Position numbers and translations under genes: made by a program. The notes beneath the pieces were generated by a model, which had not been told where the DNA came from, did no database searches, and saw only the letters and a list, made by a program, of their open reading frames with translations. Shown one piece after another: positions 8,199 through 14,930 of a stretch of 41,464 nucleotides of DNA (position 1 is its first letter; the number at the start of each line of letters is the position of its first letter). The DNA comes from an uncultured Eubacteriales bacterium. GTDB lineage: Bacteria > Bacillota > Clostridia > Oscillospirales > Oscillospiraceae. Location of the stretch: NCBI GenBank assembly GCA_905205195.1, contig CAJLCS010000009.1, positions 1 through 41,464 of the forward strand. The letters are read 5' to 3'.

Positions 8199-8825
8199 AT
8201 GTGGTTTTCCGTTTTGGTGGCGGCACTGACGGCCTATCTTCTGGGAAATCTGAACGGCTCCGTGTGCATTTCCGCACTGGTGGTCCACGAGGATGTCCGC
8301 AGCCACGGCAGCGGCAACGCCGGGCTGACCAATTTCGTCCGGAATTACGGCGTGCAGCACGGCCTGCTGGTGCTGGCCATCGATTTTATCAAGGCGGTCT
8401 GCGCCTGCCTGGTGGCGGGCCTGATGCTCAAGAGCTATGGCTACTATCTGGAAGGCGTGCTGCTGGGCGGCGTGGCCGTGACGCTGGGGCATGATTTCCC
8501 GGCGCTGCTGGGCTTCCGGGGCGGCAAGGGCATCCTGTGCGGGCTGGCCATTGCAGCCGTGGCGGACTGGCGGATTGCGCTGGCGATTCTGGCCGTGTTT
8601 CTTCTGGCGTATCTGGCGACGCAGTATGTGTCGCTCGGCTCCATTCTGGCGGCGGTGACCTATGCGGTGCTGTTTATCCTGTGGCACCATGACCGCCCGC
8701 TGGTGATGGCGGGAGGCATCTTCATCGGCGTGCTGGCCGTGGTGATGCACCGGGCCAATATCGGCCGTCTGCTCCACGGGAAGGAAACGAAAACCGTGCT
8801 GCATAAGAAAGGGAGCCGCTCGTGA
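8199..8825 (+). CDS. plsY: Acyl-phosphate:glycerol-3-phosphate acyltransferase PlsY
   Basis: PlsY is the membrane enzyme that makes lysophosphatidic acid, the first step of phospholipid synthesis, from acyl-phosphate and glycerol-3-phosphate. It is a 208-residue, multi-span protein. The three family motifs are present: SGNAGLTNFVR (about residues 38-48), GHDFPALLGFRGGKG, and HRANIGRLL near the end. Its start has AAGGAGG overlapping the end of der. The gpsA start overlaps the plsY stop as GTGA. The neighbour GpsA supplies the glycerol-3-phosphate that PlsY uses. Confidence 0.95.
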   Translation: MWFSVLVAALTAYLLGNLNGSVCISALVVHEDVRSHGSGNAGLTNFVRNYGVQHGLLVLAIDFIKAVCACLVAGLMLKSYGYYLEGVLLGGVAVTLGHDFPALLGFRGGKGILCGLAIAAVADWRIALAILAVFLLAYLATQYVSLGSILAAVTYAVLFILWHHDRPLVMAGGIFIGVLAVVMHRANIGRLLHGKETKTVLHKKGSRS

Positions 8826-9820
8826 AGGCCGCCGTGGTCGGCAGCGGTGCGTGGGGCACGGCGCTGGCCATGGTGCTGTGCCGCAACGGCCATGAGGTGA
8901 CGCTGTGGTCCCACAATCCGGCGAAGGCGGCCGAAATGGTCCGGAGCCGGGTCAATCCCATGCTGGATGGCGTGACGCTGCCCCCGGAGCTGACGGTCAG
9001 CGGCGATCCTGCCTGTGTCCGCGGCTGTGGTCTGGTGGTGATGGCCAGTCCGTCCTTTGCCATCCGCGCCGTCTGCCGCACCGTGGCACCGGCGCTGGAT
9101 CCCCGGGCGGTGCTGGTTTCCGTGACGAAGGGCATCGAGCCGGAGACGCTGCTGCGGATGAGTCAGGTGGTGGCGCAGGAAACGGACCGCCCGGTGGTGG
9201 CCCTCACCGGCCCCAGCCACGCCGAGGAGGTGGCCTGGAACATCCCCACCGGCTGCCTGGCGGCGTCGCCGGACCGGGAAAAGGCGGAGCTGGTGCAGGA
9301 CGCCTTCATGTCGGACACCTTCCGGGTGTACACCAGCCCGGACATTGTCGGCGCGGAGCTGGGCGGTGCGCTGAAAAACGTCATCGCCTTGTGCGCCGGT
9401 ATCTCCGACGGCATGGGCTACGGCGACAACACCAAGGCCATGCTCATGACCCGGGGCCTGACGGAAATTGCCCGGCTGGGCCTGTCCATGGGCGCCAGCA
9501 AGGACACCTGCGCCGGTCTGGCGGGGGTAGGGGACCTGATTGTCACCTGCACCTCCATGCACTCCCGGAATCGCCGGGCCGGTATTCTGATCGGTCAGGG
9601 GCAAAGCCCCCAGGCGGCGATGACGGCCGACGGCGAGGTGGTGGAGGGCTATTACGCGGCCCGATCGGCCTGGATGCTGGCGGGACGGCAGGGCGTGGAA
9701 ATGCCCATCGTCCATGCGGCCTATCGGGTGCTCTACGAGGGCGTCCCGGCTGCCGAAGCCGTGCAGGCGCTGCTGATGCGTAACCGCAAGGCCGAGTCCG
9801 AGGATGCGGGCTGGCTGTGA
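8822..9820 (+). CDS. gpsA: Glycerol-3-phosphate dehydrogenase [NAD(P)+]
   Basis: GpsA reduces dihydroxyacetone phosphate to glycerol-3-phosphate for phospholipid synthesis. The protein is 332 residues with a GTG start overlapping plsY by four bases. The Rossmann motif VGSGAWGTALA is at the N-terminus. VSVTKGIEPET, LTGPSHAEEVA and the catalytic-lysine block ELGGALKNVIALCAGISDG are all in place, and GDLIVTCTSMHSRNRRAG closes the active site. It is the last gene of the der-plsY-gpsA operon and ends at a strong hairpin. Confidence 0.96.
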   Translation: MKAAVVGSGAWGTALAMVLCRNGHEVTLWSHNPAKAAEMVRSRVNPMLDGVTLPPELTVSGDPACVRGCGLVVMASPSFAIRAVCRTVAPALDPRAVLVSVTKGIEPETLLRMSQVVAQETDRPVVALTGPSHAEEVAWNIPTGCLAASPDREKAELVQDAFMSDTFRVYTSPDIVGAELGGALKNVIALCAGISDGMGYGDNTKAMLMTRGLTEIARLGLSMGASKDTCAGLAGVGDLIVTCTSMHSRNRRAGILIGQGQSPQAAMTADGEVVEGYYAARSAWMLAGRQGVEMPIVHAAYRVLYEGVPAAEAVQALLMRNRKAESEDAGWL

Positions 9821-9832
9821 ATGGAAATAGGA

Positions 9833-9871
9833 AGCCTCCGATGCAGGTCTGAGTCTGCATCGGAGGCTTTT
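9833..9871 (+). terminator. Terminator of der-plsY-gpsA
   Basis: A perfect 14-bp stem (AGCCTCCGATGCAG and its complement) closes an 8-base loop and is followed by TTTT. Confidence 0.9.
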
Positions 9872-9872
9872 A

Positions 9873-10056
9873 GACTGTCGAAAAACCCTTCGGGCTTTTC
9901 CGACAAAAGGATTGCGTGCGAATCGTCCGCCAAAGGCGGACGATTAGCACGCTTGCAGCCCGATAAGTATGTTCTCCGACGTACACGCTGCCGGAGAACA
10001 TCATTTTGATCGCTTCGTCGCCTGCGGGCGACGAACTCTGCGAGGCTTTTTCGGTC
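9873..10056. repeat. Hairpin-array element between gpsA and glpK
   Basis: Four further inverted repeats follow the gpsA terminator: 9877-9904 (imperfect, GGG/CCC core), 9914-9952 (17 of 18 bp paired around an AAA loop), 9969-10001 (10-bp perfect stem) and 10014-10035 (9-bp perfect stem). The ends carry related inverted sequences, GACTGTCGAAAAA at the left and TTTTTCGGTC at the right. It resembles a non-coding, MITE-like or REP-like unit. No other copy was noticed in this window. Confidence 0.6.
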
Positions 10057-10061
10057 GGAAT

Positions 10062-11555
10062 TTACGGCTTTGCCCAGCCTGCGGCGCAGGCCACGGCCTT
10101 CTGCCAGAGGGCCAGCATTTCACGGCGGCGCTCCGGCGGCAGCTCCGGCACAAAGGCCCGGTCCTCGGCCCAGAGGCTCCGGATCTCCTCCACGCTGCCC
10201 CAGAAGCCCACGGCCAGTCCGGCCAGATAGGCGGCGCCTGCGGCGGTGGTTTCCACGCACCGGGGGCGCAGCACGGTGCAGCCGCAGAGGTCGGCCTGAC
10301 TTTGCATCAGGTAGTTGTTGGCGGCGGCGCCGCCGTCTACCTTCAGGCTGGCACGGCTTTGCCCGGCGTCGGCGTCCATGGCGGCCAGCACGTCCCGGAC
10401 CTGATAGGCGATGGAGTCCAGCGTGGCCCGGATGATGTGGTATTTGTTGACGCCCCGGGTCAGGCCGACGATGCAGCCCCGGGCGTAGGCGTCCCAATAG
10501 GGAGCGCCGAGGCCGGTGAAGGCGGGGACCACATAGCAGCCGCCGGTATCGGGGACCTTTTTGGCCATGTACTCCGAATCCGAGGCGGATTCGATGAACC
10601 GCAGCTCGTCCCGGAGCCACTGAATGGCGGCACCGGCCACGAAAATGGAGCCTTCCAGCGCATAGGTCACGTCGCCGTCCAGTCCCCATGCCACGGTGGT
10701 CACCAGCCCGTTTTGGGAGAACACCGGCGTGCTGCCCGTGTTCATCAGCAGAAAAGCGCCGGTGCCGTAGGTGCATTTGGCGTCGCCGGGATTCAGGCAG
10801 GTCTGGCCGAACAGGGCGGCCTGCTGGTCACCGGCGGCACCGGCAATGGGAATGGGCGCCCCGAAAAATTCGGCGGCGGTTTCACCGTAGACGGCGCTGG
10901 AGGACACCGGCGTGGGCAGCATGGCGGCGGGGATATGCAGCCGGTTCAGAATCTCCCGGTCCCATTGAAGGGTGCGGAGATTGAAGAGCATGGTCCGGGA
11001 TGCGTTGGAGTAGTCCGTCACATGGACCCGGCCGCCGGTGAACTTCCAGATCAGCCAGGTTTCGACGGTGCCGAACAGCAGGTCCCCGGCCTCGGCCTGA
11101 GCCTGGGCGCCGGGCACATGGTCCAGCAGCCAGCGGATTTTCGTGGCGGAAAAATAGGGGTCCACCACAAGGCCGGTTTTCTGCCGGATCGGTTCGGCCC
11201 AGGTTTCCCGGAGCCGGTCGCAGAAGGCGGCGGTCCGGCGGCACTGCCAGACGATGGCGTTGGCAATGGGCTTGCCGGTATGCCGGTTCCAGACCACAGT
11301 GGTTTCCCGCTGGTTGGTGATGCCGATGGCGGCAATGTCGGCGGCCTGGGCGCCGATGCCCCGCATGGCCTGCCGGGCCACCTCCAGCTGGGTGGCGAAA
11401 ATTTCCTCCGGGTCATGCTCCACCCAGCCAGGATGGGGGAAAATCTGGGTGAATTCCTTCTGGGCGGCGCCGCAGATGCTGCCGCTGCGGTCAAAGAGAA
11501 TACATCGGTTGGATGTGGTTCCGGCGTCCAGCGCCATCAGATAGGTCGGTTTCAT
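10062..11555 (-). CDS. glpK: Glycerol kinase
   Basis: GlpK phosphorylates glycerol to glycerol-3-phosphate with ATP. The protein is 497 residues, the usual size. The N-terminal FGGY-family phosphate loop is LMALDAGTTSNRCILFD, the NQRET substrate segment follows, and the C-terminal KVDGGAAANNYLMQ segment matches the FGGY signature. The start has AAAGGAGG upstream. The gene is convergent to gpsA, so the window holds both routes to glycerol-3-phosphate. No glpF uptake gene is adjacent. A perfect palindrome over the -35 suggests a repressor or activator site. Confidence 0.96.
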   Translation of the reverse strand: MKPTYLMALDAGTTSNRCILFDRSGSICGAAQKEFTQIFPHPGWVEHDPEEIFATQLEVARQAMRGIGAQAADIAAIGITNQRETTVVWNRHTGKPIANAIVWQCRRTAAFCDRLRETWAEPIRQKTGLVVDPYFSATKIRWLLDHVPGAQAQAEAGDLLFGTVETWLIWKFTGGRVHVTDYSNASRTMLFNLRTLQWDREILNRLHIPAAMLPTPVSSSAVYGETAAEFFGAPIPIAGAAGDQQAALFGQTCLNPGDAKCTYGTGAFLLMNTGSTPVFSQNGLVTTVAWGLDGDVTYALEGSIFVAGAAIQWLRDELRFIESASDSEYMAKKVPDTGGCYVVPAFTGLGAPYWDAYARGCIVGLTRGVNKYHIIRATLDSIAYQVRDVLAAMDADAGQSRASLKVDGGAAANNYLMQSQADLCGCTVLRPRCVETTAAGAAYLAGLAVGFWGSVEEIRSLWAEDRAFVPELPPERRREMLALWQKAVACAAGWAKP

Positions 11556-11584
11556 GGCGGTTCCTCCTTTGATCGGATAGTGTC

Positions 11585-11613
11585 ATCATAGCATGACGGC
11601 GGGAAAAATGCAA
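11585..11613 (-). promoter_or_regulatory. Sigma-A promoter of glpK
   Basis: On the minus strand TTGCAT, 17 bases and TATGAT with an extended TGC, about 30 bases before the start codon. Confidence 0.8.
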
Positions 11614-11625
11614 GGCGCTTGCATT
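11607..11625. promoter_or_regulatory. Palindromic operator overlapping the glpK -35
   Basis: AATGCAAG and CTTGCATT flank GCG, giving a perfect 8-bp dyad whose left arm contains the glpK -35. It looks like a dimeric regulator site. It resembles a CcpA cre sequence but has an odd-length centre, so CcpA is not assured. Confidence 0.45.
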
Positions 11626-11711
11626 GCGGCAAAATGTTCACGATTCCGCTATGGACTTTTGACCGGATTGCTGATAAAATAATACCATCTTTTCCGCAGG
11701 AGTTGAGTTCT

Positions 11712-12584
11712 TTGAAGAATCTTCGCAGCCGGTTTGACCGGTTTTGCTATCGCAACCGCAATAAAGGCATTCCCAACCTGATGCTCTACCTCTGCCTCGG
11801 CAGCGGCCTGGTGGCACTGATTACCCTGATGACCCATAATCCGGTCCTGTACAGCGTGCTGGTTTTTGACCGAGACCTGATTCTGCAGGGGCAGGTGTGG
11901 CGGCTGATTTCCTACTGCCTGACCTACAGCAGCAGCGGTATCCTGTTTACGCTGATCGGCCTGCTGTGCTTCTTTTCCCTGGGCCGGGCGGTGGAAAACC
12001 GGTGGGGGACACTGCGCTTTAACCTGTTTTATCTCACCGGCATTGTGATGATGGATGTGTATTCCATGATTTTCGGCTGCCAGGCCAATGTGCTCTATTT
12101 GAATCTGAGTTTGGTTCTCAGCTATTCCACCCTGTACCCGGACGCCCAGTTCCTGCTGTTTTATATCATCCCGGTGCGGGCATGGATTCTGGCGCTGCTG
12201 GATCTGGTGCTGATTCTGATCGGCGTGTTTACTCCGCCGTTTACCATGCAGAATCTGTTCCCGCTGGTGGCGCTGGCCAACTATTTCCTGTTCTTCGGGA
12301 AGGAGGCCCTGAACCTGCTCCCCGTGTCCTGGCGGGCCAATGCCCGGCGGCTGGGGCGCAAGGCGACCGGCACCGGCAAGCAGGCCAAGACCATTCCCTT
12401 CCCCACGGCCGGGTCCTACGAGGCGACCACGGCCACGGTGAAGGCGCCCTATACCCACAAATGCACGGTCTGCGGCCGGACCGATGTGAGCAATCCAGAG
12501 CTGGAATTCCGCTACTGCTCCAAGTGCAAGGGCTATTACTGCTACTGCCAGGATCATATCAACAACCATGTTCATATTCAGTAA
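11712..12584 (+). CDS. Rhomboid-like membrane protein with C-terminal zinc ribbon; catalytic motifs absent
   Basis: This 290-residue protein has about six membrane spans arranged as in the rhomboid/Derlin superfamily. The WRL segment is at residues 63-65, and LGRAVENRWGTLRFNLFYL matches the loop after the second span. The protease residues are missing: there is no HxxxN in the second span, no GxSG serine and no histidine in the last span. A cytosolic tail carries CTVC (251-254), CSKC (269-272) and a CYC pair, a likely zinc ribbon. I prefer the TTG at 11712 with CAGGAG upstream, because an ATG at 11634 would start before the likely promoter. A non-proteolytic client-binding role is inferred; its function is unknown. 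Confidence 0.6.
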   Translation: MKNLRSRFDRFCYRNRNKGIPNLMLYLCLGSGLVALITLMTHNPVLYSVLVFDRDLILQGQVWRLISYCLTYSSSGILFTLIGLLCFFSLGRAVENRWGTLRFNLFYLTGIVMMDVYSMIFGCQANVLYLNLSLVLSYSTLYPDAQFLLFYIIPVRAWILALLDLVLILIGVFTPPFTMQNLFPLVALANYFLFFGKEALNLLPVSWRANARRLGRKATGTGKQAKTIPFPTAGSYEATTATVKAPYTHKCTVCGRTDVSNPELEFRYCSKCKGYYCYCQDHINNHVHIQ

Positions 12585-12589
12585 CCCTC

Positions 12590-12619
12590 AAGCGCTGCCT
12601 TTTCGGGCAGCGCTTTTTT
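12590..12619 (+). terminator. Terminator of the rhomboid-like gene
   Basis: A perfect 10-bp stem, AAGCGCTGCC with its complement, is followed by a run of six T residues. Confidence 0.92.
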
Positions 12620-12621
12620 AC

Positions 12622-12664
12622 TTGACAGAACCGCAGCAGAATGCTATACTATTGAATATTCTAA
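12622..12664 (+). promoter_or_regulatory. Sigma-A promoter and possible operator of the MarR/TSUP operon
   Basis: TTGACA, 17 bases ending in TGC, and TATACT (12645-12650). Directly downstream is the palindrome GAATATTC (12654-12661) within a wider AT-rich dyad. It sits where a bound MarR dimer would block initiation, so autorepression is plausible. Confidence 0.75.
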
Positions 12665-12688
12665 TACTAGATAAATTGAGGTGAGAAA

Positions 12689-13138
12689 ATGGCAGCCATT
12701 CAGATGCTGGCCCTGGGCAAAAAGCTGGCCAACAGCTACGCCGTCCGGTGCCTGCCGGTTTGCCGGAAGTACGGCATCAACCAGACGTGCTTTGACATTC
12801 TCCTGTTCTGCGCCAACAATCCGGATCACAACACGGCCCGGGATGTGTGCAGCCTGCGGGGCATCAAAAGCGGCATTGCGTCGGTGTCGGTGGAGATGCT
12901 GATCGAAAACGGCCTGCTGACCCGGACGCCGGACCCGGCGGACCGACGGAAGCACCGCCTTGTCCCCACGGAGCAGGCGGCGGCGGTCATCGAAGCGGGC
13001 CGGGAAATGCAGCGGCAGTTTGCGTCGGCGCTGCGCCGGGGCATTACGGAGGAAGAACTGGCAACCATGGAGCGGGTGTTCGGAAAAGTGGAAGAAAATT
13101 TGATTCAACTCGGAAAACAGGAGCGGGGAAAATGCTGA
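12689..13138 (+). CDS. MarR-type winged-helix regulator
   Basis: This 149-residue protein has a winged-helix domain of the MarR type. A recognition region follows residues 35-75, and the wing DPADRRKHRLVPT lies near residues 85-97, where the DxRxxR-like pattern is a MarR hallmark. The flanking helices would form the dimer interface. It has GAGGTGA upstream. Its stop overlaps the start of the TSUP exporter gene, so it probably controls that transporter and itself. The ligand is unknown; sulfur oxyanions or small organic acids are guesses from the partner's family. Confidence 0.8.
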   Translation: MAAIQMLALGKKLANSYAVRCLPVCRKYGINQTCFDILLFCANNPDHNTARDVCSLRGIKSGIASVSVEMLIENGLLTRTPDPADRRKHRLVPTEQAAAVIEAGREMQRQFASALRRGITEEELATMERVFGKVEENLIQLGKQERGKC

Positions 13139-13899
13139 AGGTTTTGATTTGCGTCCTGGCCGGTCTTGGCGCGGGCCTTGGCACCGGCTTTGCGGGCATG
13201 AGCGCGGCGGCGGTCATCAGCCCCATGCTGATTACGTTTTTGCACATGGATCCCTATCTGGCGGTGGGGATTGCGCTGGCGAGCGACGTGCTGGCCAGTG
13301 CGGTTTCGGCGGTGACCTACGGCCGGAATAAGAATCTGGACATCCGCAACGGCCTGATTATGATGGCGGCGGTGCTGTGCTTCACGCTGGTGGGCAGCTA
13401 TGTGGCCAGCCGGGTGCCGAAGACCACCATGGGCAGCTTCTCCACGGTGATGACGCTGCTGCTCGGCATCAAATTCATCGTCAAGCCGGTGCTGGCACCG
13501 AAAAAGCGGCTGGCAGTGGCCACGGCAGGCCAGAAGGCCATCCGTTCCGTGGTCTGCGGGACGGTGGTGGGCTTTGTCTGCGGCTTTGTGGGCGCGGGCG
13601 GCGGCATGATGATGCTGCTGGTGCTGACCTCGGTGCTGGGCTACGAGCTGAAAACGGCGGTGGGCACCAGCGTGTTCATTATGAGCGCCACAGCCCTGAC
13701 CGGTGCGGTGAGCCACTTTGCCATCGGCGGTATGCCGGATCTGACGGCGCTGGCGCTGTGCGTGGTCAGCACGCTGGTGTTTGCCCAGCTGGCGGCCGTG
13801 TTTGCCAATAAGGCAAAGCCGGAAACCCTCAACCGGGTCACCGGCGCCATCCTTGTGATTCTGGGTGTGGCCATTCTGGTGGTCAACCGGGTGCAATAA
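13132..13899 (+). CDS. TSUP (TauE/SafE) family membrane exporter
   Basis: This 255-residue protein is a hydrophobic TauE/SafE-family permease; members move sulfite, sulfoacetate or other small anions. The internal duplication shows in two glycine-rich repeats, GAGLGTGFAGMSAAAVISP near the N-terminus and GFVCGFVGAGGGMMMLLV near residue 150, each opening a four-helix half. The ATG at 13132 overlaps the marR stop and has AGGAG upstream. The MarR partner suggests that export is induced by the substrate. The cargo cannot be identified from the sequence. Confidence 0.85.
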   Translation: MLKVLICVLAGLGAGLGTGFAGMSAAAVISPMLITFLHMDPYLAVGIALASDVLASAVSAVTYGRNKNLDIRNGLIMMAAVLCFTLVGSYVASRVPKTTMGSFSTVMTLLLGIKFIVKPVLAPKKRLAVATAGQKAIRSVVCGTVVGFVCGFVGAGGGMMMLLVLTSVLGYELKTAVGTSVFIMSATALTGAVSHFAIGGMPDLTALALCVVSTLVFAQLAAVFANKAKPETLNRVTGAILVILGVAILVVNRVQ

Positions 13900-13904
13900 A
13901 AGAC

Positions 13905-13935
13905 TGCCGCCCTGCAGGCAACCCGCAGGGCGGCA
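13905..13935. terminator. Bidirectional terminator between the exporter and AraC genes
   Basis: A perfect 11-bp stem, TGCCGCCCTGC with its complement, lies between two convergent genes. The minus-strand exit is T-rich, so it mainly ends the AraC transcript. Confidence 0.75.
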
Positions 13936-13949
13936 AAGTTTGTCATGAT

Positions 13950-14783
13950 TCACAGGCGGACGTTTTTCTGTGTATAGGCGGCGCGGCAGCGGCTGGGGGA
14001 GACGCCCCAGACCTTTTTGAACAGACGGCTGAAATAGAGCGCGTCGCCGATGTTCAGGCTCTGGGCAATTTCGCTGACGTTCAGGTCCGTATCCAGCAGA
14101 AGCTGCCGCGCTTTCTGCATCAGAATGCCGATCCGGTAGCGGTGGGGTGTCTGGCCGGTCAGGCTGCGAAAGAGCCGGACGAAATGGTACTCGCTGATGC
14201 CCAGCGCGGCGGCATAGTCAGCGTTGGAACGGGCTTCCTCCGGGGACTCCTGCATGGCCCGGAGAATGGGCTGAAGCCGGGCCGCTGCGCCGGTCAGCGC
14301 CGGTTGGGGCGACAGCTGCCGCAGCAGCCGACCGAGAAACAGCTGGAGACAGCCGTTGGCCGTGAGAGAAAACAGTGCCGGGGCGTCGCCGGAGGCGGCA
14401 ATCACCGTATCCAGCAGAGCGGTCAGTTCCGTCAGGTCCCCGGGGCGGCAAAGGCCTGCCGGGAAATCGGCAAGCAGCCGATCCGGTATGGCGCCGTCGA
14501 AATGGAGCCAGTAGTAGCAGCTGCCCGGTCCGGGCCGGTAGGTGTAGTCCTGAAGGGCCAGAGGCGGCAGATAGACCAGGCTGCCGCTTTCGGCGCGGTG
14601 AAGTGTGTCTGCCATCCGGAATTCCAGCTGCCCCCGGCAGACGAGAATCATGTGATGGTCCGGCCGGGGCAGCTCCCGGACGGTGTGGACCGGCAGGTCC
14701 ACTTCTTTGTAATAGCCGCAGTTCACAAGACGGCAGTCTGACGGCCGGTCGTCCTGGGGGCGGCCCAGATTCCGGTACTGCAT
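13950..14783 (-). CDS. AraC-family regulator, divergent from GH2
   Basis: This 277-residue regulator has an N-terminal cupin-like sugar-sensing domain (DHHMILVCRGQLEF and the following strands) and a C-terminal double helix-turn-helix. The second HTH ends in the classical pattern GDALYFSRLFKKVWGVSPSR. The start has a perfect AGGAGGTGA and its own promoter. It is divergent from the GH2 gene with a 147-base shared region, so it most likely activates that glycosidase in response to the released sugar. The effector is unknown. Confidence 0.88.
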   Translation of the reverse strand: MQYRNLGRPQDDRPSDCRLVNCGYYKEVDLPVHTVRELPRPDHHMILVCRGQLEFRMADTLHRAESGSLVYLPPLALQDYTYRPGPGSCYYWLHFDGAIPDRLLADFPAGLCRPGDLTELTALLDTVIAASGDAPALFSLTANGCLQLFLGRLLRQLSPQPALTGAAARLQPILRAMQESPEEARSNADYAAALGISEYHFVRLFRSLTGQTPHRYRIGILMQKARQLLLDTDLNVSEIAQSLNIGDALYFSRLFKKVWGVSPSRCRAAYTQKNVRL

Positions 14784-14800
14784 CGTATCACCTCCTGGCC

Positions 14801-14829
14801 ATTGTAGCAGGAAAACCGGCGGCCGTCAA
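14801..14829 (-). promoter_or_regulatory. Sigma-A promoter of the GH2-linked AraC gene
   Basis: On the minus strand TTGACG, 17 bases ending in TGC, and TACAAT, placed 18 bases before the start codon. Confidence 0.8.
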
Positions 14830-14890
14830 GGCGGGGATGTTTGTTTTGTCCATATCTTTCCGGATTTCTCCATTCCCATTTTCCGGGCCG

Positions 14891-14902
14891 TATGGTACCA
14901 TA
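14891..14902. promoter_or_regulatory. Perfect 12-bp palindrome upstream of GH2
   Basis: TATGGTACCATA lies 29 bases before the GH2 start codon, in the likely -10 region. It may be an operator. No good -35 is visible for GH2, as expected for an activator-dependent promoter. Confidence 0.35.
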
Positions 14903-14930
14903 TCCTTATCCGAAACAAGGAGGCAAGACA

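Noticed and set aside
9969..11591. 540-codon plus-strand frame opposite glpK
   Set aside because: It starts inside the hairpin element and runs antisense to an intact glycerol kinase.
11607..11625. CcpA cre site
   Set aside because: The dyad has an odd-length centre and does not fit the 14-base cre consensus. It is kept only as an unassigned operator.
12847..13131. N-terminal extension of the TSUP exporter by 95 codons
   Set aside because: This part overlaps marR in another frame and has no membrane or TSUP character. The ATG at 13132 has AGGAG and gives a normal exporter.
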